A DNA stretch of 64,000 bases from Colias croceus (GCF_905220415.1 NC_059542.1:9424001-9488000); one strand, 5' to 3'; counted from the first letter of the stretch, positions 10,104 through 23,488 are shown. Program-made: numbers and translations. The notes: a model not told the origin generated them from the letters alone.

Positions 10104-10586
10104 ACTAGCTGTGCCCCGCGGTTTTACCCACATTGCTTCACTCCTATTGGTTATAGCGTGATGATAATATAGCCTATTAGCTTCGATAATAAATTGAAGT
10201 AACTAAAAGGTACTGATTTTGACCCACTTTAAACGGCCAGATTTCGTTCAAACTTTGTAGATTTATTGAGGACCGATGACAATACACCAATTTGATAAAA
10301 TTATTCCATTTTTATGTTTGTTTGTAACCGACTTCTTTGGGCGCGATTTTGACCCACTTTAAACGGCCAGATTTCGTTCAAACTTTGTAGATTTATTGAG
10401 GATCGATGACAATACACTAATTTGATAAAATTTTCTATTTTTTAGTTCGGTTTTCTATAAGCGTGTTTTTTAGTTTTTTTTAACTATTATAATTATTTTC
10501 GAATCGGACCCATGGTTCCCGAGTATAGTGCGTTCAAGCAAGCCAACAAATAAACAAACTCTACAGCTTTATAATATTAGTATAGA
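10104..10586 (-). mobile_element. Helitron-like element with internal 88-bp duplication
   Basis: On the minus strand it begins CTATACTAATATTATAAAGC and ends CCGCGGGGCACAGCTAG, the same ends as the copies at 8531 and 63290 but longer. The interior holds two near-identical 88-bp units, at 10215-10302 and 10345-10432, each starting GATTTTGACCCACTTTAAAC. Confidence 0.75.
10215..10432. repeat. Two 88-bp direct repeats inside a Helitron
   Basis: Units at 10215-10302 and 10345-10432 differ at only two sites (GACCGATG versus GATCGATG; CACCAA versus CACTAA). They are separated by 42 bp containing GTAACCGACTTC. The near identity suggests recent duplication. Confidence 0.85.
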
Positions 10587-10764
10587 TTGATAAAGCAACA
10601 CATCACGTTTGAAAGAGTGTAAGCCAAGGTATTAGGTATTTGTTTCTTTCTTTCTTAAAGCTGAATTATCGTTACGTGAAAGTCTGTATCGGTCGCCAAT
10701 TCTTCCTTTGTAATACGACAATTTCAAGACTATTGTTGCCTAAGTTCTTACAAACTTTGTTCAC

Positions 10765-10987
10765 TATCCTACTAATATTATAAATGCGAAAGTTTGTATG
10801 GATGTATGGATGTTGGTTACTCTTTCACGTAAAAACTACTGAACCGATTACAATGAAATTTAGCACACATATAGAGAGTAACTTGGATTAACACATAGGA
10901 TAGTTTTTATCCCGGAAATCCCACGGGAACGGGAACTATGTGGGTTTTCCTTTGCAAACGCGGGCGAAGCCGCGGGCGGAAATCTAG
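10765..10987 (+). mobile_element. Helitron-like element, well preserved
   Basis: It begins TCCTACTAATATTATAAATG and ends GCGGGCGGAAATCTAG. The middle contains CTACTGAACCGATTACAATG and CCCACGGGAACGGGAACTAT. The GC-rich palindromic GCGGGCGAAGCCGCGGGC is the expected 3' hairpin. Close sister of the copy at 23971-24173. Confidence 0.8.
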
Positions 10988-11461
10988 TACCTACATAAAA
11001 CTACATAGGATGTTAGAATACATAAAACAGCTTTTTATACATCAATAAACATAACATTGTTTGCAATTACGATTTGTGCATTAACCGTTTTCAGTATTGC
11101 ATAATGGTCCATTACAGTTTAAAGAGTAAGTGGGGACGTAAAATCTATTAGAGAAAATAGCTGGAATCCATTAGTGCTGAGTCGATAAACGTCCTCTACC
11201 GTAGCCTGTAAGTACGAGTGAACGACACTGTTTATATTGCTGGACAAGACGGGAAAAAACATTTTTGTTAACAAAGAAATAGTGTAGAAAGTTTAGCCTT
11301 TTTTGCCCTGTGAAAGTAGGATTATGTTTTTCGAGTATGTATTAAGATATTGTTTTCTTCGGCACGCTTTAGAGCCCAATCCGCAATCTGCTGGACGGAT
11401 GACTTATGAGGTGTCGTTTGTAATCGTCAGAATAGTGTTTGTGATATATATGTTACAGCCA

Positions 11462-11663
11462 TACTATAATATTATAAATGCGAAAGTAACTCTGTCTGTC
11501 TGTCTGTTACTCAATCACGCCTTAACTACTGAACCAATTTGCATGAAATTTGGTATAGAGATTGTTTGATACCCGAGAAAGGACATAGGATAGGTTTTAT
11601 CCTGGAAATCCTACAGGAACGGGAACTATGTGAGTTCGGGCGATGCCGCGGGTGGAAAGCTAG
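11462..11663 (+). mobile_element. Helitron-like element
   Basis: It begins TACTATAATATTATAAATGC, has GTCTGTCTGTCTGTTACTC and ACTGAACCAATTTGCATG, and ends GATGCCGCGGGTGGAAAGCTAG. It belongs to the subfamily of 61130 and 63787. Confidence 0.8.
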
Positions 11664-14354
11664 TATGAAATATTATATGCCAGGCTCCTTCTTGTGTCCT
11701 TATTTTCCAATGATCAAATTCTGAACATAATATTGTGGTATTAAATGTATTGGATATCAGTTTATTCGATAATTGCAATTTAATATTTAACTTATGATCT
11801 GATATGGCATGCTCGCTTGAAACATTGAAAATTTTAATTTTTGTTTATTCAATACCACCGCACCGCAATATTTGTAAATTAATTCTTGCATTTTCTTGCT
11901 AGAATTAAAACAATAGCGATTTTTAAATATGATATATTTTTAACTACTTTACTTCCTTACTCCTTTACCACTTTACTTTCTAACCTTACTTACATAAATT
12001 TTGAGACTCACAGTGCCAAAAACGTATCAAAAATCCTTGTTATTATAAATTTCTCAAAAAACATTGCTGAAAATCTCAAGTCTTCAAAATTTGTGTAGCC
12101 TTATACATTATGAAAATAAATTAACATTCAAACAACGGGTAGAGAGTGCTATTGAGCACCAAATTGTAAAGAACTTACCTTGAACTTACCTTGATGCAGT
12201 TGTTCAACCGTGTTATAAGTAGGTACTATTGTTTTGTTTACCGTGAGTCTAGTTTGATTTGCAAAGTTCAACTTTAAAATAAAAACAAATTAATTGTTTG
12301 AGTCAAAATTTAATAATATTAATAAATATAAGATTATATCGAGCTTTATCGTCGTTGTTTCAATTTTCACCATCTGCTATCAGACATACGTGGTGCTACG
12401 TCGTAGCAAGTAAGATCAAACTCGTAGCAAAGCTCGTTCGAATTTCACGTTTATTTTGTTCCAACTTCTTTTACAAGATTCTTTACACTTTTTCTTTTAC
12501 AAAATAAATTATCTATTTATTTATCTTCAAGGATAAAATAAAAGTATATATATCGTATATTTGTTTATGTATGAAATACCTAATACAATCATGATATATA
12601 TTAACTAAAATTTGATGTAGTAATAAAAGTCAAAACTGTAGTAGTATTAAATAATATTTGTTAGTAACAATTTAGTGTATCAATAAATCAATATGCTTGA
12701 AAATACGGAAATATATACCTATAGATTACTATACACGAAAAAGAGGATTTGAATAACTGCAAATGCAACTCTATCACTATATACTTAGTATTCAAAATCC
12801 ATTACTAAGCCAATTTGCAGGTTGAATTCTATTTCCCCTATAAATATCCAAACTAACTCATACAGGGGCCAAATGACATAGATTGAAGCGTCTCATTAAA
12901 CTCTAGCGGTTGCCTTTGTTTCCTTGAAGAAATACTGCGGAATTCTCAGAAGCTAATCTTCATATTTCAACGGAACGAACACTCGAGGGAGTTATTAGTT
13001 CAATGTGTTAGTTCGTCTCACTGTACCTATATAACTGACGTATATAATTCAACATTATTGCTTTCAATGTATAAGTATAAAATACGTCAAATATTTCTCA
13101 AAGGATAAAGAGCTAATTTTGTTATTCTTTTGTGCATCATAGAGAATTATAAATACTAATACATATTTATTTTAAACGTTAAAACGTCTCAAAATATCAA
13201 CAACTGCACGTAATTACGTTGTAGAGTTCTCAGCGTCTGAAATAATAATATAACGCTTACGTTGCATTTTGAATTCGCTGTAAACTTTTTATTTTTTGTT
13301 TATTTATTGTATAACATTACATATCTTACATTCGAGTATTCACAGCGAGATATTATGATAATATAAACATACTATTTACCTTTTAAAATAAATTTATAGA
13401 GGAATGCATACCGCTTTCTTTGAGCACATACTTTTTAAAATAGACTATTGTCGAAATTCGTGACTCAATCTTAAAGCGCAAAGCCGAGATTTTTACCCGT
13501 ACACGTTTAAAAAAGTTAAATCATTGGCAATTCAAATGGGTTAGCTTGTGGAAGGACCAGTGTCGGGATTTTCGAGGGAATATAAAATTTTGCGGCAAAA
13601 AATCGTCCGTCATTCTCACAGTGATATTATAATTCTTTTACGCATAACTTTTTTATGACATGCAGACAGAGAGCAAAAAAGCAGCGAATCGAAATAACAA
13701 AATACGTGCGTGTTTTCACTAAATTTTTTATAGGAAATGTCACAAAATGGAAGGTATTTTTTGCATTTAGAAAAAGTATTTGGTGTAAAAACAATTAAAG
13801 GATTGGTGACCATTTTTTAGTAATTTAAGCAATTTTGTGGTCACAATTTAATGGACTATAAAAGTTTTAGCCACTATGTATATATATTAGGTTTGTTAGG
13901 TACGTGTTATTTTAAAACGAACCAACGCTTGAATAAAAATTGTGTCCATATACCTACGTAATAAAGTTAAATTTAAATTATCGATTGAAACAGCAACTTT
14001 AATGAATATTTCAAACTAATTAACTATCTTAGAAGGTAGGTTAACTAATATTCACCCAAAAAATATGTTTCAAACAAAACACAAATATTAAGTGTACAAC
14101 TGCTATTATATTTTAAACATACAGTCGTATAACAGCGAATATTTTTGGTTTTACATGAAAGGTTGACAAGAAAACTAAAAAAATATATGATTGGAATGTA
14201 AGCTTTGATCGGCTCACTATATTCGATGCTAGTTCAATCACTATATTTGTTTTTACATGCCTAAAAGCTTTTTGTTTTGTTTCATTGTTTGAAATTATTA
14301 TCTAAATTGTTTAACATTTAAGATAAGGTTGGCTCTAATATATGATACATTTTA
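11664..14354. other. Long AT-rich non-coding stretch
   Basis: No exon-like frame bounded by splice sites, no known repeat and no RNA gene recognised across 2.7 kb. Frames here (for example 11886-12098, 13616-13813) are under 75 codons and AT-driven. Confidence 0.5.
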
Positions 14355-14484
14355 CTAGCTTTCTCCCGCGTAGTTTAGTAGCGTAGTTTTATGAAAACTA
14401 TCTTGACACCAAATTTTATCCAAATCGGTTCAGCGGTTTAGCCGTGAGACAGAGTTACTTACGCATTTATAATATTAGTAGGAT
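14355..14484 (-). mobile_element. Internally shortened Helitron-like element
   Basis: On the minus strand it begins TCCTACTAATATTATAAATG, contains GCTGAACCGATTTGGATAAA and ends GGGAGAAAGCTAG. It is shorter than its relatives because the central part is missing. Confidence 0.7.
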
Positions 14485-14540
14485 TTTAGCTCCGATAAAT
14501 TAAACCATTCCATTTCACATAAGATTTTCTCACTTTTTTT

Positions 14541-14760
14541 TTAATCACTTGAAACTCTAACAAAAGATATTTCCAAATAATCTTTTATTCGTTCCCGATG
14601 AATAATGGTATACAGGGAACGTGGGAAGGGAGGAATATTTTCGGCAATATATAGAGATTTCGCGATCTCTGTCGTTACCTTCCCGCCGCGTACATTGGCG
14701 TTATTTCTCACTTGTAACCTCGTATAGTTGGGACGCATCTATCATGCACCCCTACTATTT
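14541..14760 (-). other. GC-richer block, unidentified
   Basis: This is a local rise in GC with a 65-codon minus-strand frame (14541-14738) holding no motif I recognise. It could be a fragment of an interspersed repeat or transposon gene. Confidence 0.3.
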
Positions 14761-14959
14761 TCTTCTTTAACAGATTATAGAATTGATCAATATTAAAGTC
14801 CATAAATATAGGTACAGGAGAACGCTTTTCCCATGTATTAACTGCTATTAATTGATGCACTGGCTAACTCACTAAGCTGTAAATGAAGCGAGTTATATGC
14901 GACTTTAAAGGTTTCGTAAGTAAAATTTAATAAGGATATGATAGTCATAGTATGAAATG

Positions 14960-15105
14960 TCTTTAATAATTTTATAAATGCAAAAGTGTGTTAGAAAGTG
15001 TATTTCTTTCAGTGATCTGAAGTCTGGTGATAGATATTAGGTGAAACATCGCATTCCCGTGGAAATTACTTTTAAGCACGGCTGAAGCCGCGGACAATGC
15101 GATCG
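14960..15105 (+). mobile_element. Highly decayed Helitron-like relic
   Basis: Only the ends are legible: TAATTTTATAAATGCAAAAG near 14967 and GCACGGCTGAAGCCGCGG near 15076. The middle has diverged. Confidence 0.4.
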
Positions 15106-16218
15106 CTCTTAATTTTCACAAGATTCACAACAAAAACAGACGACATTTATAGTCCTTTCCAAGGTCCTTTCCACCTAAGATGATTTCTGTGACACGTCGA
15201 TTTTTGACACGTGTAGAGATGTTCGTTACTGAAATGGTATCAATTGTTTCCGATAATCGATAATATTTTATATGGAAATGAAATCGATTTGAATAAAGTA
15301 CCAAAATTAGTTTTTTTGGCATTTCGCCAACAATTAACTAAGGAAACTTAGCAAACAACAGCAACAAATAGTCAACAATAACAATTAGTAACAATAACAG
15401 AATACCACGTAAAGTATCAATATAAAAATGCAACTTGTATGCAAGGCTAACGCACTCGTACAGACGATTGACTCGATTGACAAACGATCACAAGATGGGC
15501 GCCGATTATATGATTTTCCATCTCTATGATTTTTCAACGATCCATTTCATGTACACGAATTGCGTAGGTATTATATTTTTGTAATATTTTATTTTATTTT
15601 TCATAATATTAAACTAAATAATACTGTTTTTGATTTATAAGCTTAAGATGTTTCATTTTTATATTTTTTGGTAATAATGCCGCCATAAAATAAAAATATT
15701 ATGCACTAAAATTATTTTGGCGTTTTAAACATAAAAAACGTAATTCGGAACACGATGAAGTGTCACAGGAATCATCATAGGTGAAAAGGACTTATAACAA
15801 CTCGTGAAGTGAATATGGAAGAACATCTAAATAATTTTTAAATCAATAAATATTTCTTTTTCATGAAACTTTTTTCATAATAATTATCCCGATTGTAATA
15901 AAACATGACATTATTGCTGTAACGTGAATTTTCTGTGTTCTGTAATTAATTGCCGCACGCATGTGCTTGGTCTGAAGCAGAGCCAATTTTCAACCACAAA
16001 ACTGATGTCTAATATATATAAGTTTGTAATAAGTCATCATTACAAAGAACGACGAAATATTACTCAAAATTTGATTTTCATAATAAAACAACTCCAGTTA
16101 AGCGCAGATAATTAATCAAATATCGTTTAAACATTTGATTGTAATTACATTTATTTGAAAGGCTTTTACAGTTATTAAATTTTCCTGAGACACTAATAGT
16201 TTGATTGTCTTCATTTTT
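15106..16218. other. AT-rich non-coding stretch
   Basis: Nothing recognised. Clusters of CGAT/ATCGAT words around 15235-15290 are noted only. Confidence 0.5.
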
Positions 16219-16454
16219 AACCGACTTCAAAAAAAGGAGGAGGTTATCAATGCGGCCGGTATGTTTTTTTTTATGTATGTACACCGATTACTCCGAGGTT
16301 TCTGAACCGATTTACGTGATTTTTTTTTGTTCGATGCGGGATGGTGTCGAATTGGTCCCATAAAAATTTTATTTGGATAGGCCCAGTAGTTTTTATTTTA
16401 TGAGCATTTTTGTCTGTATTTGTAAATGTTGCAAGTGCAAGTTTGAAGTCGGTT
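16219..16454. mobile_element. Short element with AACCGACTTC terminal inverted repeats
   Basis: It opens AACCGACTTCAAA and closes TTTGAAGTCGGTT, an exact 13-bp inverted repeat, at 236 bp length. The interior shows CCGATTACTCCGAGGTTTCT and AACCGATTTACGTGATTT. It has no coding capacity, so it is a MITE-like non-autonomous DNA element. The flanks (TTTTT and GTTTTT) give no clear target duplication. Confidence 0.75.
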
Positions 16455-19400
16455 GTTTTTAACGCAGTTACCACTTGTGTTATAACATAGACGTTTATTA
16501 ATTTTTATAATATTTTTATTCAAATAGTCTTCAAATACAAAATAAAGAACAATCTTTGTGAAATTCAGCCCAGAACTTGTAGATATTCTATAAAATAAAT
16601 TGTTTGCTAACAAAATATAACAGTAACCGGCGCAATATTTTGCTTCTTTTAAACTGTCAAATAACTTCTAACTCGAGAGAATTTCACTCGAACTCATCGA
16701 AAACACGCAGTAATATTTTTCACTCTCCGTATATGCTTCGATGAATTACAGCCCACTTACGAGCGAATTCACGAAAGAGCAAAGTTCCCTAACTTGCTCT
16801 ATGGTAATACTATGAAGATTTATAATAATTTCACCCTGACGCTATGGCGGACGCTTTTTATGAGACCGACAATTTTGTTGGCTAATGCGTGCGGAATAAG
16901 TATTCTTACTCCACTTACTGATTTATTGTTTCTCTCAAATTGTGTACTGCTGCTTCTTATTAATGTATGTTTATGTACCTAGTATTGAAGGAAAGTTTTA
17001 CGCTAACGAAAAGCCGCAGAAATGTTATGGCACTATTCGAGTGTGTTGCCACTGCATTTCATCGCGTGGGCGTTTATTATTTGTATATTTTAATTTCATA
17101 CAGATTTCTCGAAATTTCCTTTAAATCTAATTATAATTAACAATGTTAAAATTCTTAAAATCAGCTCAGATTGTTAAAATTAAAGATCGATTTCATATGA
17201 TGATGCCTGATTGTAGTTTGATCATGTTATTTACAGAAATATCATTTCTTTTTCATATAATGTTCTTGTCATTAGTGCCATAAGCATTTATTATCGTGAA
17301 GAAAATACTGACGTGCCTTACATTCTTAAGTTACCGACACGTTAAATCTTAAACATAATTGTTTTGGTGTTTCTCATACTTACGCTAATAAATTAAAAAA
17401 GTAGAAGAAGAATAAATAGTAGTTTTATGTTATGTATCATCTCTTTTTTATTATAACCATAAACCCACGGGTAAGTGAATCATGCAACAATAAAGCCAGA
17501 TAAATGCATATATTTGTGAAAGCACATCTACCTGACTCGTATATCCTTTGAAAAATTCCTAAAACGAATTTCACAAAAATAATTTTTGCTAAATCTGACA
17601 CGGCAAAACCCGAGAATCCCAAGTCAACCAATTAGTAATGCAAATTTGGGGACACTGATATGTGTGCGGTTGGCAAAGAAATTCACTTTTAAGTAAGATA
17701 TAAGGGATTTAAATTGCAAATTTTGAAAGTAGACAGCGAGAATTTAAAAACGTATATCAAACGAGTGCAGGTTTATAAACTATGCGCGTTGAATTAATTT
17801 TTTTACTAATTTCTAGATATTTTGTTGGGAGTTTCGTGATTTATGGATGGAATTGTTTAAAGACAATTTCATAGAATAGTGGTAAAGCTAGTAAAGTTAA
17901 TTATAATATTCATGGTATAGGTTAGTTTTATCTTTAAATTGACTGGTGCACTTTAAAATTATAATATTTCGACGTTGTTAATAAACATGATTATTAAATC
18001 CGAATAATGCAATTTCTACGTAAAATACAATACATAAAAAATTGAGAGTATTCATAACGCTAAAATTATACATAAAGGACACAATCCTTTACTCAAAGAT
18101 GAAAGCAACGATGTGAAAAATACCTCCGGAGAATGAAGATTAGGTTTCTGTACAGAGTCGATAATATTATGTACATTTGTCTAGATATGCCGAGGGTTAA
18201 ATGTTCGCTGAAGTCGAATCTTCCCGATCCATTCAGCTGAACTAAAGCTGAGCATATATCCGATAACTGAATTGTATTTCGGCGCAACGCCTGCGGTCAG
18301 GTTACTTATAATTCCTGCCCAGCCTGCGTGGTTCTCGTTTTAAGATAGTCCGCATTGTGCTCTTTGAAATCTTTCTCTTTTTTGCTATAAAAATGAAAAG
18401 GTAAATGCTTACGTTGACTATACATTGAAATTAATACATTATAATATGTATTGGAGTGTACCTATGTTAATTATGATGTTAATACATCTTACTACCTATA
18501 TGTTTGTGTATTTGTGTGAATGTGATGGTGTATAACAGTATAACTTCATGAATTCTAGAAAAATATCACATGTAACTTTGTCATAGTAATTCCAACTATA
18601 TGTTAATATGAAAATATGTAATTTAAAAGCAATAAGGTTCTATAATATTCTTTCACAAACTTTTGAGCTATGGATAGATATTATTGTTAGTGCGAGAGTT
18701 TTCGAGGTTCGGTATTTTATTTCTTTAGCTGGGACTTGGGAGTTGGGATATAAAAATCAGTCACTATTAGGTCCCCATTTCAAGGGTACGTGCGATAAAA
18801 GGCTGTAGCAAAGGTCTTATCCCTAAATAATATAATATTAAGGTTGATTTCAAACGAAGCTCTTTGCGTTTTTACGAGTCAACTTTTATATGAGAATTAT
18901 TGGAATATGATTGTGTGGTTAATGAACTAAATGTACTAACGTCGATCATTTGTAAATACGTATTTTTGTTGATCTTCTGTTCGAAGTTCAAATGTTAACC
19001 AAAGCCCTGGGATATATTTAACAAATATTCGTACAGATATAATAATAATCAGTCATATGACTAGGACAATTAATGTAGACTATTTATTGCAAGTTATATA
19101 TTGATTAAATTAATATTTGTGTTACATAATATTAAAATACTATTAGTATCTAAATCTTAACTACACGATAGTTGTATATGCCAGTAAGTATAAACCCGGT
19201 ATCAATGCTGGTACATAACAGAGATTTACTGATAATTCAACATATTATTATAAATAAAAAGTGTTTACACATCTACCAAGCCACGTGTATACCCGCCCTA
19301 ATACATTATTCAAGCACTCGGAATCGTTCTAAAACACCACACTTATCACGGCAATCAGCATCAATCACGCGGAATCCGCTGCCATCACAGATTCCTCTTA

Positions 19401-20227
19401 TCGCTCCTCGATCGGCAAAGAATTGTCGGGGTGACACACTGACAGACAGACGGATCACCTTGCACAAGGATATTCTCTTTTGATTTTGACTGAACACTTT
19501 GTATCGTAGAGGTAAAGAGAGTTGTTTCAGGATGATGGTTTTGTTTTTTTATTGTATGGTAATTTTGAATGCATTTTTCGTTAGCTTTTTCCTAAGCATT
19601 TTCTTGTAGTCACTTCATGATGAAATGTAGAAATAGATACTAGAAAGTTGTTATTTCTACAATAGTCTTCATAAACTTGCCTCCGTCCTTATAAAAAAAT
19701 AGTGATTTTTAAATACCACTTCATCAGTTTTGTGTTTAAAGCATAACATAGATTTATATTATAAGAAGTATTTTGTCTGAGTAATTAATCTACCTAATAA
19801 AATGATTTCGAAACATCGCACAAAATTTAATAACTAATATTTTAAGACACATCCACATTTTCAATTAAGTTTCCAAGTGTCCATACAAACATACTAACCA
19901 AGGTACTCGGATATAACTGAACTAAGAACGCGAACTTTAATCGATTTTAAATTCCAGATAACTAGAAAAAGATAACTGAAATCGATTATCGCGACCGTTT
20001 AAGCGAAGCGCTGTCTCTCGATAAATCACTGGGAATCGAATATGCGCTAGTGCATACTAGGAGGAGGTATAATTTTGAACTATTTAGCTGATGAATAACT
20101 TTTTATATAATAAACTTTAATTGGTGGTAATTAATTTGTATTTTGCAATAAAATATCTGTTAAGATGGTATTTTAAATAGAAATACAAAGATCGTTTTAA
20201 CCTGTATATGAAGGAAAATAAAAAATG
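16455..20227. other. Long AT-rich non-coding stretch
   Basis: 3.8 kb without a credible exon. The + frame of 103 codons at 19172-19483 and its overlapping minus frame of 63 codons show no conserved motif and no splice support. Confidence 0.5.
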
Positions 20228-20390
20228 ACGTGTGGCACTCGGGGACTGCCGCGGTAAAGCTATTGCATGCTATGCCTTCAAGCCACACCTCCGCCCGTCG
20301 GAGTGGGGAGCGTGAGATTTTTTCGTTACGGAATTTGTCGATTCGGTCCCCGCGCTCAAGGCCCGCGATAGAAGCTATGCAATAGCTTAA
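20228..20390 (-). repeat. GC-rich structured interspersed repeat, copy B (inverted)
   Basis: This is the reverse-oriented partner of 75-236, beginning ACGTGTGGCACTCGGGGACT on the + strand and ending GCAATAGCTTAA. A perfect 12-bp internal inverted repeat, AAGCTATTGCAT at 20257-20268 with ATGCAATAGCTT at 20377-20388, would close a hairpin over most of the unit. Its mostly preserved sequence suggests relatively recent spread or constraint. Confidence 0.75.
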
Positions 20391-22753
20391 TTATTTGTTT
20401 TAACAAAATTAAAAGTTCTAAGAAATATTTTTAAAATTTTACCAATTAAATACCTAACGTAATTTGCTTATACACCATTTGATAGTAGGAATACCACGAG
20501 TAAGTAATTATTTACAAAAATACGGTCTACGAAATACAATGATACCTTATTTATAACCCGGTTTTCTCAAATAACACAGATTCTAGTTTTATATAAATGT
20601 TATCTACTATATAATATAATATATTTTGGTCTGAATTAGTTATTATACTGTAAACATGAAAGTAATTCTCTCTAGCTTTGAAAATCGTTCAACCATTTTC
20701 AGTTATTGAATCCAAAATATCAACTTTATTATTATTGGCTTGAATAGACTATGGTAGATATATTATATAGATTGTAATATAATAGTTTTATAACAAATAA
20801 CATACATAATATTATATGATAACTTATTTGAAGCCGTCGTAAATTCAGAATTTCAAAAGACGAAATTTCTAAAAGACAATTTGACATTGTAAGGGTCAAC
20901 CAGTAACAATTAGACGGTACAAAATAAAATAGACCCTGCCACTTACGCGTAACATCTGTTAACAAACTCGGCACGTACATTAACATTTTATTTATTTACA
21001 CCGTGTAACTCGCATCAGGGCTAAATTCAATTAGCATGAGCCGAAATCCAATAAGCTTCTAACTCGACCCATAAACTGTTCGATAGTACTATCCCACATT
21101 ACTGGGAAAAGGAAACTTTCCGCCGCAAATGTGTTTTTCTTGTTACCTCTTAGTTTGATATTTCACCTACTTTACATTCAGCGAAGGCCGCTGTAAAATG
21201 TTCGAACCGGCCCGATATTACAAACCCAAAGTAATAACTTTTATATTTTTCAATGAAAACTTATTGATTTCATCCTTTATGAAATACGAGTGGTCTTACC
21301 GCCATGTTTAAGTGATAAATCACTTTTTCATAACATTGGAGAGTCCTGACATTTTTTATAATGTTTCGTAGTAATAATAAATACTGAATGGTTGGCATAC
21401 AAATGAAATTACTAACATTTTTACTGTCATATTTAAGAGCTAAATGCCGATGTGGCTGTGTTTTTATTTTGTGTATTTATAAACTACAAATCCAACAAAA
21501 TTGTATATTAATTTCAATTTCTCATATCTACTATTCACAAACATAACAGGACATAAACGGTTATAACTTATTAATTAACGGATTACTAATTAACCTAATT
21601 TAAATAATAATGCTATCTCTGAAACGCATAAAACAATCCCCGCACCTGAATATTTAACGCAATAAGTGAAATAATGAAATACACCAGCGAAATAATATTT
21701 CAATGAAGCGATAATCCGCGCGAGTAACGAAAAATCATGCACACGCGTTCCTTTTATTAAACCTGGGAAAACTTATAAAATCACAACGAGTCGAAATGAA
21801 ACTTCCTTGCGTTAAAATTCCGCGTTTTTATCGGGTCGGAATATTAAGACGCTATATTTTCCACAATCTAATATTCCGAATTTAAATTTCTGCGCCGTGG
21901 AATACCTTTGCAGGGACGTATTTGAATTACAAAGTCGCTTTCAACCTGTTATAATATCACCATTCGCAACTAATGTATAGCGGGGGGTGGGCTGATGTAT
22001 TGCTCAGACTCCGACCCTGCTTTAATAATGCAAGTTGTAGCCGGAATTGATTTAAACTACGCAAATTAATATTGTTTGTTGTTTGTTGGTTAGGGTGTGA
22101 CGATTTAAGGGTAAATATTAACAATTTTGAATATTCCTTAGTCTAACATATTTAAAATGTTTATTCAAAGATGTAATATGAAATAATATTGTATTGAAAT
22201 TAACTGTTTTAAACGAGCTTCCCACGTATCCAGATTTTTGATATTTGATTTTTGTTAGCTTCATCATTTTAAAATATATTCTAAGAATGTTTAATATCAA
22301 ATGGGTTTTATTTCGTTATATGTACTAACATATTTTTATTTAACCTTACAAATTAATGTATTATTATTGTACTATAAGCTAATTAACACTGTCGAGTTTA
22401 TTAGAAAGCGAGTTGTGTTTAAAATTGACATACTTTAAGATCTCCGACACGTGTTCCCGCTTACGTACCAAAGTATAAACCAAACAAATAAACGTGCCTT
22501 GCAAAAAGGAAGCAGAATTAACCTCCGAGTGCCCGCATATTGGAGGCACAGATTAATTCTCCCCAGAGAACAAGGAGTGTGGAACACGTTACAAGTTACA
22601 CACGCCCGGAAACAGTTTGGGTTCTGACCTTAACCTGCTCTGTGGTTTGTTTAACATCCTTTACGGCCTTCAATCGTAGGATTTGATGCGTGTCCTGGTT
22701 TTCAGTTTGCGATGAAGTGAAGAAATTTAAACTTTGTCGCAACGTTAGACTAA
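20391..22753. other. Non-coding stretch without recognised features
   Basis: 2.4 kb of mostly AT-rich DNA. A slightly GC-richer part around 21650-21990 contains no splice-bounded frame. Confidence 0.5.
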
Positions 22754-22928
22754 GAGCCGATTTTTCAATCCTTGGTTAAAATTTATCCGTCCAATAAAGT
22801 ATTACGCGAACATATTAAAATGTCACCTGTGAACTGTCAAATACGGACAATTACAATACATTTTTGAAATGTTAGTTTAATACGTTATTCGATGAATAAG
22901 TTTTAACCGAGGATTGAAAAATCAGCCC
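22754..22928. mobile_element. MITE with 28-bp terminal inverted repeats and TAA duplication
   Basis: The left end GAGCCGATTTTTCAATCC continues TTGGTTAAAA; the right end, read in reverse, is GGGCTGATTTTTCAATCC then TCGGTTAAAA. The 175-bp element is flanked by TAA on both sides (22751-22753 and 22929-22931). A 3-bp TAA/TTA duplication with such ends fits the PIF/Harbinger group; that family call is inferred. No transposase is inside. Confidence 0.8.
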
Positions 22929-22931
22929 TAA

Positions 22932-23480
22932 ATAAAATAAAAATCTTCTTTTTTTTCTCAATTCGAGTCAAAGCTTTTGCACTCGGCTTCGAATTGTCAC
23001 ACACTCAATTTTTAAAATCGCTGCAGCTGTAGGAGGAGCTTAGTGCCAACATAAAGAACAAATATACATAAAAAGATAAGATAAATGTCAAAATTAAAAT
23101 TCAAGAACACATTCAACTATTAGGGTTTTGTACTCATCAGAGCTCCAGACACGTGCGTGAAACAACTACTCTGAGTTGAATACAAAGCGAATTGGATAGA
23201 GTTGGTATCATAGATGAAACCAATGTGTCGCAGCTTTATGCTTTTTCGTTCTCATTCAGAAAGGAACTCATTGTGTCCTTAAATGTACTAGATGAAGGTT
23301 TCAGCCGGTCGTGTGCCAGACGTACAAGAAAGACTTAACTCATTTAGAAAAAAAAAACAATTGAAATGGCACTATGCAAACTATCAGTATATTATTATAC
23401 TATGTACAGTTTACTTCTTTATTTTTTACATACTTATATTATAAAATAAATTTACCTAAGTTGAGCAGCTAAACGGTAAA
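22932..23480. other. Non-coding stretch
   Basis: No gene or known repeat recognised. Confidence 0.5.
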
Positions 23481-23488
23481 ATATTTAC

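Noticed and set aside
19172..19483. 103-codon + strand ORF overlapping a 63-codon minus ORF
   Set aside because: Composition follows the local DNA and no motif or splice support is present.
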